From Modestobacter muralis (GTDB lineage: Bacteria > Actinomycetota > Actinomycetes > Mycobacteriales > Geodermatophilaceae): a stretch of 62,413 nucleotides of DNA. Shown here piece after piece: positions 36,965 to 45,123 of this stretch (positions within the stretch are counted from its first letter, which is position 1; every line of letters starts with the position of its first letter). Below the pieces are notes generated by a model. It searched no databases, was not told where the DNA came from, and saw nothing but the letters and a program-made list of their open reading frames with translations. The DNA lies in NCBI RefSeq assembly GCF_010682105.1, contig NZ_JAAGWH010000011.1:1-62413 (forward strand). The letters run 5' to 3'. The position numbers were made by a program, and so were the translations under genes.

Positions 36965-37636
36965 TCAGCCGATCGCCTCAAGCTGCGGGTCGGTGGCCGG
37001 CTGCGGGGCGCGCCGCAGCCTCAGCCAGGCCCGGAAGCCCACCACGCAGAAGGCGCCGTAGACGACGTAGAGCAGGGCCGAGGGGTAGTAGCCGGCGCGC
37101 AACAGCAGCGGCACGCCGACGACGTCGACGGCCACCCAGACCAGCCAGAACTCCACGTAGCCACGGGCCATGCCGTAGGTGGCGAGCATGCTGCCGACGA
37201 GGATCCACGCGTCGGCGAGCGGGCCGAAGCTGCCCAGCCGGGTCAGCGCCCACCACGCCACCGCGACCCCCGCGGCGGTGGCGGCGAGCAGGGTGAGCCG
37301 CTCGCGGCCGGTCGCCCAGCGCGGTTCGACCGCGGGTGCGCCGGAGCCGGCGGCGCGGTTGGCGTGCCAGCGCCACCAGCCGTAGGCGCTGACGGCAAAG
37401 AAGAGCACCTGGCGGCCGGCCTGCCCGTAGAGGTCGGTGTCCTGCGGGGTGGCGAAGACCCCGCCCAGGAAGACGGTGAACAGCAGCACGTTGGCGATCA
37501 TGCCGACCGGCCAGGCCGCGGTCCGCCGGTTCATGCCCAGCACCGCGCTGGCCAGCCCGATCCCGTTGCCGATGATCTCCCGCCAGAGGACGTCGGCACC
37601 CAGGACGTGCACGTGTGCGTCGAGCAGCCAGCCCAT
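36965..37636 (-). CDS. pnuC: Nicotinamide-riboside-type transporter PnuC
   Basis: 223 residues with about seven TM helices. The PnuC signatures are present: aromatic YGWWRWHAN near 95 and VWVAVDVVGVPLLL near 165, which line the substrate site in characterised PnuC proteins. ATG 37636 has GGAGGAA upstream. It mediates facilitated uptake of nicotinamide riboside or a related vitamin (thiamine and riboflavin variants exist). I saw no riboswitch upstream that would choose between them. Confidence 0.88.
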   Translation of the reverse strand: MGWLLDAHVHVLGADVLWREIIGNGIGLASAVLGMNRRTAAWPVGMIANVLLFTVFLGGVFATPQDTDLYGQAGRQVLFFAVSAYGWWRWHANRAAGSGAPAVEPRWATGRERLTLLAATAAGVAVAWWALTRLGSFGPLADAWILVGSMLATYGMARGYVEFWLVWVAVDVVGVPLLLRAGYYPSALLYVVYGAFCVVGFRAWLRLRRAPQPATDPQLEAIG

Positions 37637-37748
37637 CTCAGTTCCTCCGCGGTCCTCGGCACGGCCGTGCCGGGACGCAGCGCGCCGGTCGCGACGCCCG
37701 TCCGGCCCGGTCAGCACCGCGGAGGCTCAGGATCTTCCCGCGCGGGGG

Positions 37749-37907
37749 TCAGGTGGCGTGCCCGTCCTCCATGTCGGCGGCGAGGTCGGCCTCGGCGTCG
37801 TCCTCGGGGTCGTCGATCGCGTCGGGGGAGCGGAGGCTGTTCGGGGAGCCGCCGAGCTCGGGGTCGTCCTCGTAGGGTCCGGCGGCGGGTTCGCGGGCGT
37901 CGTCCAT
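37749..37907 (-). CDS. Small acidic hypothetical protein (52 aa)
   Basis: Begins MDDAREPAAGPYEDDPELGG and ends DLAADMEDGHAT; about one third is Asp/Glu, so it is probably disordered. Short acidic proteins like this are frequent in actinobacteria. The start lies 73 bp from the divergent dehydratase gene. No function can be assigned. Confidence 0.6.
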   Translation of the reverse strand: MDDAREPAAGPYEDDPELGGSPNSLRSPDAIDDPEDDAEADLAADMEDGHAT

Positions 37908-37967
37908 GGTGGGCCCGGTGCCCAACCGGGCCGGTGCCCACGCACCGGACCAGCCTCGCCGGGGAAC

Positions 37968-37973
37968 TAGCCT
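37968..37973 (+). promoter_or_regulatory. -10-like element before a probably leaderless gene
   Basis: TAGCCT is followed by 7 nt and then the GTG at 37981, with no ribosome site. This spacing is typical of leaderless transcription. Confidence 0.4.
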
Positions 37974-37980
37974 CCCCGCC

Positions 37981-38958
37981 GTGACGACCGAGGACCCGAC
38001 CCTGCCCGCGCCGGTGACCCGGGCGGAGGTCGAGGCGGCGGGCGCCCGGCTCGGCGGGCGGGTGCGGCGCACCCCCACCGTCTCGTGGGAGGTGCCGCTG
38101 GACGGCGGCCGGTTCCCGGTGGTGCTCAAGCTGGAGCAGCTGCAGCACACCGGGTCGTTCAAGGCCCGCGGTGCGCTCAACCGGCTGCTCGCCGCCCCCG
38201 AGCTGCCCGAGCTGGTGGTCACCGCCTCGGGTGGCAACCACGGCCTGGCGGTCGCCCACGCCGCCCGCGAGCTCGGCGTCCCGGCCGAGGTGTACGTGCC
38301 CGAGACCGCCCCGCCGGTGAAGATCGCCGGCATCCGGCAGCGCGGGGCCACCGTCGTGCTGGCCGGCTCCTCCTACGCCGAGGCCGCTGCGGCCAGCAGC
38401 ACCCGGGCGGGCGAGCCGGGCGCGCTGTTCGTGCACGCCTACGACGACCGGGACGTCGTCGCCGGGCAGGGCACCGTGGCCCGCGAGCTGGCCGCGCAGG
38501 CCCCGGACCTGGACACCGTGCTGGTGGCCACCGGCGGCGGCGGGCTGATCGGCGGGATCGCCGCGCACTACGCCGGCGCGGTCCGGGTCGTCTCCGTCGA
38601 GACCCACGGGACGGCGACCCTGTCCGCGGCGCTTGCCGCCGGTCGCCCGGTGGACGTCGAGGTCTCGGGCCTGGCCTCGGACGCCCTCGGCGCCCGGCGG
38701 ATCGGTGGCCACGGCTTCGCCACGGCGCGGGCCACCGGCGTCCGGGCGGTGCTCGTCGACACCGACGCCGTCCGGGCCGCCCGGCACCTGCTCTGGCAGG
38801 ACCTGCACGTCGCCGCCGAGCCGGGCGGGGCGACCGCGCTGGCAGCGCTGCTGTCGGGTGCCTACGTGCCGGCGGCGGGAGAGCGGGTCGGGGTCGTCAT
38901 CTGCGGCGCCAACGCCGACCCGGCCGACCTCGGCACCGGCGTCCAGCCAGCGCGGTGA
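37981..38958 (+). CDS. Serine/threonine dehydratase (PLP fold type II)
   Basis: 325 residues. The PLP lysine is K61 in TGSFKARGA, the asparagine loop is SGGNHGLA and the phosphate-binding glycine loop is TGGGGLIGG near 182. The regulatory ACT domain of biosynthetic threonine deaminases is absent, so this is the short catabolic type, producing a 2-oxo acid and ammonia from serine or threonine. GTG start, probably leaderless. It ends at a strong bidirectional terminator. Confidence 0.9.
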   Translation: MTTEDPTLPAPVTRAEVEAAGARLGGRVRRTPTVSWEVPLDGGRFPVVLKLEQLQHTGSFKARGALNRLLAAPELPELVVTASGGNHGLAVAHAARELGVPAEVYVPETAPPVKIAGIRQRGATVVLAGSSYAEAAAASSTRAGEPGALFVHAYDDRDVVAGQGTVARELAAQAPDLDTVLVATGGGGLIGGIAAHYAGAVRVVSVETHGTATLSAALAAGRPVDVEVSGLASDALGARRIGGHGFATARATGVRAVLVDTDAVRAARHLLWQDLHVAAEPGGATALAALLSGAYVPAAGERVGVVICGANADPADLGTGVQPAR

Positions 38959-38962
38959 CCCA

Positions 38963-38990
38963 GGGGGCCATGTCGGCCGACATGGCCCCC
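38963..38990. terminator. Perfect 28-nt palindrome, bidirectional terminator
   Basis: The whole of 38963-38990 is a perfect palindrome (arms GGGGGCCATGTCGG and its complement). It sits 5 nt after the dehydratase stop and 20 nt from the stop of the convergent PNPOx-like gene. A protein-binding role is possible, but a shared terminator is the simplest reading. Confidence 0.8.
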
Positions 38991-39010
38991 CGGGGCCGAC
39001 GGAGCGTGGG

Positions 39011-39601
39011 TCAGCCCGCGCGGTAGCGCCAGGTCCAGCCGTCGGGGGAGCGGGTGTACTGCACCCGCCGGCTGGGCGCCTCGGGGTGCGCCGCCCAGAA
39101 GGTCATCTCCCGCGGCTGCACGCGGTAACCGACCCACGAGTCCGCCTGGCCGGGCACCTGCTGCGCCGCCCACGCCTCCAGCCGCCGGGCCAGGTCGAGC
39201 GCGGCCAACTCGTCGGTGTTGGCCCACGCGAGCCGGCGCAGGTACTCCGACCGCGCGCCCCAGGCCGCCGCCGACCGCTCCGGGGAGTCGGCGACGACGT
39301 CGCCGCGCACCACCAGCTGCCGGGTCCAGTCCGGCCACAGCACCGTCAGCGTGGCCCGCGGCACGGCGGCCAGCTCGGCGACCTTGCGGCTGGCCGCCGA
39401 GGTGTGGAAGGCGAACCCGGAGTCGTCGAACGCCGACAGCAGCACGGTGCGGGCGTCGGGGTAGCCGTCGGTGCCCACCGTCGACAGCGTCACCCGCGGC
39501 CGGTCGGGGTCGGCGTCGTCGGGCAGCCAGGCGCGGGCCAGCGCGAGCGGGTCCGCGGGCGGGCCGCCGTCGTCGTGCACGCCCCAGCCGGGGGCGCTCA
39601 C
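39011..39601 (-). CDS. Pyridoxamine-5'-phosphate-oxidase-family flavoprotein
   Basis: 196 residues. Split-barrel FMN-binding fold with PdxH-like features: VTLSTVGTDGYPDARTVLLS, FAFHTSAASRKVAELAAVPR, WPDWTRQLVVRGDV and a C-terminal RVQYTRSPDGWTWRYRAG. It is shorter than E. coli PdxH (218) and may act on another substrate. GTG start overlaps the FAD-oxidase stop (GTGA), so it is co-translated with that oxidase, which argues for a catabolic partner role rather than vitamin B6 synthesis. Confidence 0.85.
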   Translation of the reverse strand: MSAPGWGVHDDGGPPADPLALARAWLPDDADPDRPRVTLSTVGTDGYPDARTVLLSAFDDSGFAFHTSAASRKVAELAAVPRATLTVLWPDWTRQLVVRGDVVADSPERSAAAWGARSEYLRRLAWANTDELAALDLARRLEAWAAQQVPGQADSWVGYRVQPREMTFWAAHPEAPSRRVQYTRSPDGWTWRYRAG

Positions 39602-40941
39602 CGGATGGCGCCCTTGGTGGGACCGGCGTAGTCGGCGTTGAGCTTGCCGGGGTTGAGCAGCCCGCGCGGGTCGGTCGTGCGGGCGGTCTCCAGGGTGCGG
39701 CCCAGCTGGAAGTCCACGTTCCACTGGTGCGGGTCGTGCACGCTGACCCCGAGCGCGTTGAGGGCCGTGATCCCGGCGTAGACCTGCTCGGGGCTGCGGT
39801 ACACCCCGGCGAGCATCCCGATCGGCACGGTGTGGCCGGCCTCGATGTGCAGCAGCCCGCCCTCGTAGACCGCGTGCACCTCCTCGATCCGCTCGACCAG
39901 CGCGTCCCCGCCCACCTCGACGTGGAAGTACACGCCCGGCGCGCTCTTCTGCAGCCACTCGATCGGGTGGTTGTAGCTGAGCACGCTCAGCGCCAGCGGC
40001 ACCTGCGCGCCCTCCCGGACGTCCTCGACCCGGCCGCCGGCGCCCTCGACCAGCGCGCGGACGGCGTCGACGGTGGTGGCGTCGGCGATCACCCGCAGGC
40101 TCGCCCGACCCTCGGGCAGCGCCGGGTCCTCGGGCAGCGTGGCGGTGATCTCCGGGGTGTCGGCGGAGACGAGCCGGGGGAGCGGCTGCAGCCGGCCGAT
40201 CGCGCGCAGCACCGACAGTGCACCGCGGAAGTCGGGGAAGCTGGCGTACACCCCGCGCCAGTCCTGCAGCGGCTCCAGCCGCACGGTCGCCCGGGCGATG
40301 ACCCCGGCGGTGCCGTAGTTGTGCACGAACCGCATGGCCTCGTCGCCCTCGACGTGCACCAGCTCCGGCGACCCGGTGGCGTGCACGACGTCCAGGGCGA
40401 GGACGAAGCCGGCGTCGTTGCTGCCGTGCGCGATCGTCCCGGTGCCCCCGGACCCACCGGACAGGAAACCGCCGATCGAGGACTGTGCGGTCGACGGGTA
40501 CATCCACAGCTGCTGGCCGGTCGCCCCGGCGGCGCGCTCCAGGGCCACCATCGGCGCCCCGGCCTCGGCGGTGACGAACCCCTCGCCCACCTCGACGACC
40601 GCGCGGGCCCGGGACGTGTCGAGCACCAGACCGCCGGCCATCGGGATCGCCTGGCCGTAGTTGCCGGTGCCCTTGCCGCGCGGGGTGACCGGCACGCCGT
40701 GCCGGACGGCGGCCGCGACGGCCTCGCCGATCTGCTCGGCGGTGGTCGGGTACGCGACCAGGTCGGCCAGCCCCAGGGGCAGCTGCTCGCTGATGATCGG
40801 GCTCATCCACGCCCCGTCGACCGAGGCGCGTTCCCGGGCGCGCAGCTCGGTGGAGACGCTGCGCTCGCCCAGCAGGACGGCGAGCTCGGCGGCCAGCTCG
40901 GCGACGGAGGCGGCACTCGGCGGGGACACGGAGAGGGTCAC
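39598..40941 (-). CDS. FAD-binding oxidase of the VAO/GlcD type (oxidase 1)
   Basis: 447 residues. The PCMH-type FAD domain has TPRGKGTGNYGQAIPMAGGL (86-105), PSTAQSSIGGFLSGGSGG and NYGTAGVIARATVRLEP. The C-terminal end DPRGLLNPGKLN is shared with lactate/glycolate and aromatic-alcohol oxidases. It oxidises an alcohol, hydroxy-acid or amine with oxygen or a carrier. A paralogue with the same PRGxGTGNYGQ-type core is at 52384-53763, so two related oxidation steps may exist. Divergent from the reductase operon across the palindrome at 40952. Confidence 0.9.
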   Translation of the reverse strand: MTLSVSPPSAASVAELAAELAVLLGERSVSTELRARERASVDGAWMSPIISEQLPLGLADLVAYPTTAEQIGEAVAAAVRHGVPVTPRGKGTGNYGQAIPMAGGLVLDTSRARAVVEVGEGFVTAEAGAPMVALERAAGATGQQLWMYPSTAQSSIGGFLSGGSGGTGTIAHGSNDAGFVLALDVVHATGSPELVHVEGDEAMRFVHNYGTAGVIARATVRLEPLQDWRGVYASFPDFRGALSVLRAIGRLQPLPRLVSADTPEITATLPEDPALPEGRASLRVIADATTVDAVRALVEGAGGRVEDVREGAQVPLALSVLSYNHPIEWLQKSAPGVYFHVEVGGDALVERIEEVHAVYEGGLLHIEAGHTVPIGMLAGVYRSPEQVYAGITALNALGVSVHDPHQWNVDFQLGRTLETARTTDPRGLLNPGKLNADYAGPTKGAIR

Positions 40942-40951
40942 GGTGGTGTTG

Positions 40952-40969
40952 GTAACCGCGGTCGGTTAC
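40952..40969. promoter_or_regulatory. Inverted repeat in the central divergent promoter of the catabolic cluster
   Basis: GTAACCG-CGGT-CGGTTAC is a perfect 7-bp inverted repeat. It lies 10 bp upstream of the oxidase-1 start and about 60 bp upstream of the reductase start. Size and symmetry suit a GntR- or TetR-type dimer. The cluster contains no regulator gene, so its binding protein would be encoded outside it. Confidence 0.55.
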
Positions 40970-41031
40970 GTCCGTGTGACCTCTCTGCGTCGGCCGTTCG
41001 CAGCGCCGATCGGCAGGAGAGGATCCGCCGG

Positions 41032-41997
41032 GTGAGCTTCTTCTCCGACGTCGAACGCGACCTCGTCGTCGCCGCCCGGACCCCGCTGGCCGACGGTGTG
41101 GTCGCCCTGGACCTGGTCTCCCACAACGGCCGCGACCTGCCCGTCTGGACCCCCGGCTCGCACGTCGACGTGCTGCTGGCCCCCGGCGTCGAGCGGCAGT
41201 ACTCGCTGTGCGGCGACCTGCACGACCGCTCCCGCTGGCGGATCGCCGTCCTGCGCGAGGACGCCGGCCGGGGCGGCTCGGTACGGCTGCACGACGAGGT
41301 GGTCGAGGGGCAGCGGCTGCGGGTGCGCGGGCCGCGCAACCACTTCGCCTTCGAGGTCACCCCCGGCACCCGGTACCGCTTCCTCGCCGGCGGCATCGGC
41401 ATCACCGCGCTGCGGGCGATGGTCGCCACCGCCGAGGCCGCGGGTGCGGACTGGACGCTGGAGTACGCCGGCCGGTCCCGCGCCACCATGGCCTTCGTCG
41501 CCGAGCTCACCGCCGCCCACCCGGGCCGGGTGACCGTGCACGCCGCCGACGAGGGCGCCCGGCTCGACGTCCGGGCGCTGCTGGCGCAGCCGCGGTCCGA
41601 CACCGCCGTCTACGTCTGCGGCCCGACCCGGCTCATCGACGCCGTCGAGGAGACCCTCGCCGACTGGCCGCCGGCGGCGCTGCACGCCGAGCGCTTCGAG
41701 GCGCGCGAGTTCGGCGAGCCGGTGTGGCCGGACCCGTTCGAGGTGGAGCTGGCGCTGTCGGGGACGACGGTGGTCGTCGAGCCGGGGCAGTCGGTGCTGG
41801 ACGCGGTGGCCGCCGAGGGCGTCGTGGTGCTGTCCTCCTGCCGGGTCGGCACCTGCGGCACCTGCGAGACCCCGGTGCTGGAGGGCGCGGTCGAGCACCG
41901 CGACTCGGTGCTCACCCCCGCCGAGCAGGCCGAGGACGTGGTGATGATGGTCTGCGTGTCCCGCGCCGCCGGCCCGCGCCTGGTGCTGGACCTGTGA
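41032..41997 (+). CDS. PDR/VanB-family oxidoreductase (FMN, NAD, C-terminal 2Fe-2S ferredoxin)
   Basis: 321 residues; GTG after CAGGAGAGG. Flavin-binding beta-barrel (ERQYSLCGD), NAD domain (AGGIGITALRAM, VYVCGPTRLIDAVE) and a plant-type ferredoxin with cysteines C270, C275, C278 and C308 (SSCRVGTCGTC). This is the phthalate-dioxygenase-reductase class that feeds electrons to a Rieske oxygenase or P450-like partner. No such oxygenase is encoded in the window, so the partner must lie elsewhere or the electrons flow differently. Translation is coupled to the deaminase-like gene (GTGA). Confidence 0.92.
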   Translation: MSFFSDVERDLVVAARTPLADGVVALDLVSHNGRDLPVWTPGSHVDVLLAPGVERQYSLCGDLHDRSRWRIAVLREDAGRGGSVRLHDEVVEGQRLRVRGPRNHFAFEVTPGTRYRFLAGGIGITALRAMVATAEAAGADWTLEYAGRSRATMAFVAELTAAHPGRVTVHAADEGARLDVRALLAQPRSDTAVYVCGPTRLIDAVEETLADWPPAALHAERFEAREFGEPVWPDPFEVELALSGTTVVVEPGQSVLDAVAAEGVVVLSSCRVGTCGTCETPVLEGAVEHRDSVLTPAEQAEDVVMMVCVSRAAGPRLVLDL

Positions 41998-43217
41998 GCC
42001 TGCTGCTGCAGGGCGCGACCGACCTCGACGGCGCCCGGGCCGACGTCCGCATCGACGCCGGGCGGGTGACCGCGGTGGCCCCGGCACTGCCGCCGCAGCC
42101 GGGCGAGGATGTGGTCGACCTCGCCGGGCACTGGCTGCTGCCCGCGCCCGCCGAGCCGCACGCGCACCTGGACAAGGCGCTCACCAGCCACCGGGTGCCC
42201 AACCCGACCGGGGACCTGGCCGGGGCGATCACCGCGATCCGGGCGATCGCCGCCGACTTCACCCACGACGACCTGGTCGAGCGGGCCACCCGCGCGGCGT
42301 ACGAGTACCTGGCCAACGGCACCACCGCGATCCGCACCCACGCCGACGTCGGCGCGCACGCCGGCACCCGGCACCTGCGCGCGCTGGTGCAGGTGCGCGA
42401 CGCGCTCGCCGGGCTGGTCGACGTCCAGGTCGTGGCGCTGCTGTCGGCGCCCTGGACGGAGCTGGAGGCGGCCGCCACACCGCGGCTGCTGGCCGAGGCG
42501 ATCGACGCCGGCGCGGACGTCGTCGGCGGGGTGCCGCACCTGTGGGGCGACCGCGCGGCCGGGCTGACCACCTCCTTCGACGCCGCGCTCGCCGCGGGCC
42601 TGCCGCTGGACCTGCACACCGACGAGACGCTCGACCCCACCGCGCAGGGGCTGCGCGACCTCGCCCGCCGGGTGACCGCCACCGGGTTCGACCTCGGCGT
42701 CACCGCCGGGCACTGCGTCAGCCTGGGCGTGCACCCGCTGGAGGTGGCCCGCTCGACCGCGGCCGAGGTCGCCCGGGCCGGGATCGGGGTGGTCACGCTC
42801 CCGCAGACCAACCTCTTCCTGCAGGGCCGGGACGCGGGGGTCGCCCCGCCGCGCGGGCTGACCGCGGTGCGCACCCTGCTCGACGCCGGGGCCACCGTCG
42901 CCGGCGGCGGGGACAACCTGCGCGACCCGTTCAACCCGATGGGCCGGGCCGACGCCTGCGAGGCGGCCTCGCTGCTGGTCACCGCCGGGCACCTGTCGAC
43001 CCGGGAGGCCTGGCACGCGGTCAGCGCCGGTGCGCGGGCGTGCCTGGGCCTGCCGGTGCCGGCCGTCGCGGTGGGCTCGGTGGCGGAGTTCCTGGCGATC
43101 GGGGCGGAGAGCCTGGACGCCGCCGTGGCCGGGGCCGGGACCTCCCGGGTGGTCGTGTCCCGGGGACGGGTGGTCGCGCGCAGCCGGCTCTCGCGGACGG
43201 TGCTGTCACCGACGTGA
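41994..43217 (+). CDS. Cytosine-deaminase-like metal-dependent amidohydrolase
   Basis: 407 residues. The CodA-type metal motif PHAHLDKAL (H56, H58, K61) is present, followed by DLHTDETLD near 205, VTAGHCVSLG near 240 and the late aspartate motif GGDNLRDPFNPMG near 303. All zinc/iron ligands of the cytosine deaminase/isoguanine group are thus in place. It should hydrolyse a ring C-N or amidine bond of an N-heterocycle. GTG overlaps the reductase stop. The ABC importer genes follow after 109 bp, tying this hydrolase to an imported substrate. Confidence 0.9.
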   Translation: MSLLLQGATDLDGARADVRIDAGRVTAVAPALPPQPGEDVVDLAGHWLLPAPAEPHAHLDKALTSHRVPNPTGDLAGAITAIRAIAADFTHDDLVERATRAAYEYLANGTTAIRTHADVGAHAGTRHLRALVQVRDALAGLVDVQVVALLSAPWTELEAAATPRLLAEAIDAGADVVGGVPHLWGDRAAGLTTSFDAALAAGLPLDLHTDETLDPTAQGLRDLARRVTATGFDLGVTAGHCVSLGVHPLEVARSTAAEVARAGIGVVTLPQTNLFLQGRDAGVAPPRGLTAVRTLLDAGATVAGGGDNLRDPFNPMGRADACEAASLLVTAGHLSTREAWHAVSAGARACLGLPVPAVAVGSVAEFLAIGAESLDAAVAGAGTSRVVVSRGRVVARSRLSRTVLSPT

Positions 43218-43326
43218 CGAACTCGTGATGCCCGGTGCGCGGCGTTCACCGACGGCACACGCAACGGAAACAACGGACACCCAGGGTGGCACTCGTCCGC
43301 AACCGATCCCACCCTCGGAGCTGCCC

Positions 43327-44100
43327 GTGAGCGCACCAGCGCCCAGCGTCCCCGCGGCCGGCACCGGCACCCGCGTCCTGCGCTTCCGGGACGTCGCCAA
43401 GGCCTTCCCCGACGGCACCGTCGCCCTCGAGGGCGTCGACCTCGACGTCCACCGCGGTGAGTTCGTCACCGTGGTCGGCCCCTCGGGCTGCGGCAAGAGC
43501 ACCCTGCTGCGGATCGCCTCCGGGCTGTCGCCGGCCACCTCCGGCACCGCCGAGATGGACGCGGCGCGGATCGGCTACGTCTTCCAGGACGCCACGCTGC
43601 TGCCCTGGCGCACGGTGCTCAAGAACGTCCAGCTGCTCGCCGAGCTGCACGGGATGAGCAAGACGGCCACCAACCAGGCCGCCCGCGACGCCCTGGAGCT
43701 GGTCGGCCTCAAGGGGCACGAGCGGAAGCTGCCGCGGGCGCTGTCCGGCGGCATGCGGATGCGCGCCTCGCTGGCCCGCTCGCTCACGCTCGACCCGGAC
43801 CTGTTCCTCTTCGACGAGCCCTTCGGCGCACTCGACGAGATCACCCGCGAGCGCCTCAACGACGAGCTCATCCGGCTCTTCCACGCCAAGGGCTTCGGCG
43901 CGCTGTTCATCACCCACTCGGTGAGCGAGGCCGTCTACCTGTCCACGAAGGTGCTGGTGATGAGCGGCCGGCCGGGCCACATCGTGGACACCTTCGAGGT
44001 CCCCTTCGGCGCCGACCGGACACCGGAGCTGCGGTTCACCCCGGAGTTCGCCGCGCTGTCCGGGCAGGTCTCCCACGCGCTGCGGGCAGGTCACTCGTGA
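43327..44100 (+). CDS. ABC transporter ATP-binding protein (SsuB/TauB/ThiZ type)
   Basis: 257 residues from GTG 43327 (CGGAG upstream). Walker A GPSGCGKS (51-58), Q-loop YVFQDATLLPW, signature ALSGGMRMRAS and Walker B DLFLFDEPFGALDE. Length and the Q-loop wording match ATPases of nitrate/sulfonate/taurine and pyrimidine importers. Its stop overlaps the permease start (GTGA). Confidence 0.92.
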   Translation: MSAPAPSVPAAGTGTRVLRFRDVAKAFPDGTVALEGVDLDVHRGEFVTVVGPSGCGKSTLLRIASGLSPATSGTAEMDAARIGYVFQDATLLPWRTVLKNVQLLAELHGMSKTATNQAARDALELVGLKGHERKLPRALSGGMRMRASLARSLTLDPDLFLFDEPFGALDEITRERLNDELIRLFHAKGFGALFITHSVSEAVYLSTKVLVMSGRPGHIVDTFEVPFGADRTPELRFTPEFAALSGQVSHALRAGHS

Positions 44101-45005
44101 GCGCCCCGGTCCGCACCCGCACCACCGAGGAGACCGCCGTGACCACCACGCTGCCCGAGGCGCCCGCCGCCGCCCCGGCGCTGGGCACCGGTGGCACCGC
44201 GCCGCTGGTCCGCCGCCGCGGGGCCGGGGTCACCCGGTGGGCCGCGCCGCTGGCGGTCTTCGCCGGGCTGATCGGCCTCTGGTACGCCATCACCTACCTG
44301 GTGCTCGAGCCCAGCAAGCGGTTCCTCATGCCGCCGCCGCAGGACGTCCTGGCCGCGTTCACCGACGGGCCCACCATGGAGCGCATCGGCGAGGCGCTGG
44401 CCCAGACCGTCAAGGTCACCTTCACCGGGCTGGCCATCGCGATCGTCCTCGGCATGGCGTGGGCGGTGCTGATGAGCCAGGCCAAGGTCGCCGAGCGCTC
44501 ACTGTTCCCCTACGCGGTGGCGCTGCAGTGCATCCCGATCCTGGCGCTGGTGCCGCTGATTGCGTTCTGGTTCGGCTACGGCTTCCCGGCCCGGGTCATC
44601 GTCTGCGTGCTCATCGCGCTCTTCCCGATCGTGTCGAACACGCTGTTCGGGCTGCAGTCGGTCGACCGGGGGATGCACGAGCTGTTCGACCTCCACGGCG
44701 CCAGCCGGACGACGCGGCTGCTGAAGCTGCAGCTGCCCGCGGCGATGCCGGCCATCTTCGCCGGGTTCCGGATCTCCGCCGGGCTGTCGGTGGTCGGCGC
44801 GATCGTCGGCGACGTCTTCTTCAAGCAGGGCCAGGCCGGGCTCGGGATCGTGCTGGACAACTTCCGCAACCGCATCCAGGGCGCGGAGCTGTTCGCCACC
44901 ATCCTGGTGGCCGCCGCCCTCGGGTTCGCCGTCTTCGCCCTCTTCGGCTGGCTGGGCCGGCTCGCCGTCGGCCGCTGGTACGACCAGAGCCGCGACGCCG
45001 CCTGA
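44097..45005 (+). CDS. ABC transporter permease (SsuC/TauC/ThiX type)
   Basis: 302 residues with six TM helices. The EAA-type cytoplasmic loop reads DLHGASRTTRLLKLQLPAAM followed by PAIFAGFRISAG. An Ala-rich N-terminal tail of ~40 residues precedes TM1; a GTG near 44139 is an alternative start. It completes the inner-membrane part of the importer with the upstream ATPase. A terminator-like palindrome lies just after its stop. Confidence 0.9.
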   Translation: MSAPVRTRTTEETAVTTTLPEAPAAAPALGTGGTAPLVRRRGAGVTRWAAPLAVFAGLIGLWYAITYLVLEPSKRFLMPPPQDVLAAFTDGPTMERIGEALAQTVKVTFTGLAIAIVLGMAWAVLMSQAKVAERSLFPYAVALQCIPILALVPLIAFWFGYGFPARVIVCVLIALFPIVSNTLFGLQSVDRGMHELFDLHGASRTTRLLKLQLPAAMPAIFAGFRISAGLSVVGAIVGDVFFKQGQAGLGIVLDNFRNRIQGAELFATILVAAALGFAVFALFGWLGRLAVGRWYDQSRDAA

Positions 45006-45010
45006 CGAAG

Positions 45011-45030
45011 GGCCTCCCTGCAGGGAGGCC
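45011..45030 (+). terminator. Perfect 20-nt palindrome after the permease gene
   Basis: GGCCTCCCTG-CAGGGAGGCC, 5 nt after the permease stop and about 95 nt before the binding-protein gene. A partial terminator or processing hairpin that could give the binding protein a separate expression level. Confidence 0.65.
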
Positions 45031-45123
45031 GCACCCCCTGAACCGCACCAGCCGGCTGCCCGAGGCAGCCCGGCCGGTGCCGCACGCCCCCGTTCCACCC
45101 ACCGCCCCACCCAAGGAGACCGA

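Noticed and set aside
37637-37748. Possible TPP or NAD riboswitch upstream of pnuC
   Set aside because: I could not find the conserved core sequences of either class on the minus strand; only generic GC-rich hairpins are present.
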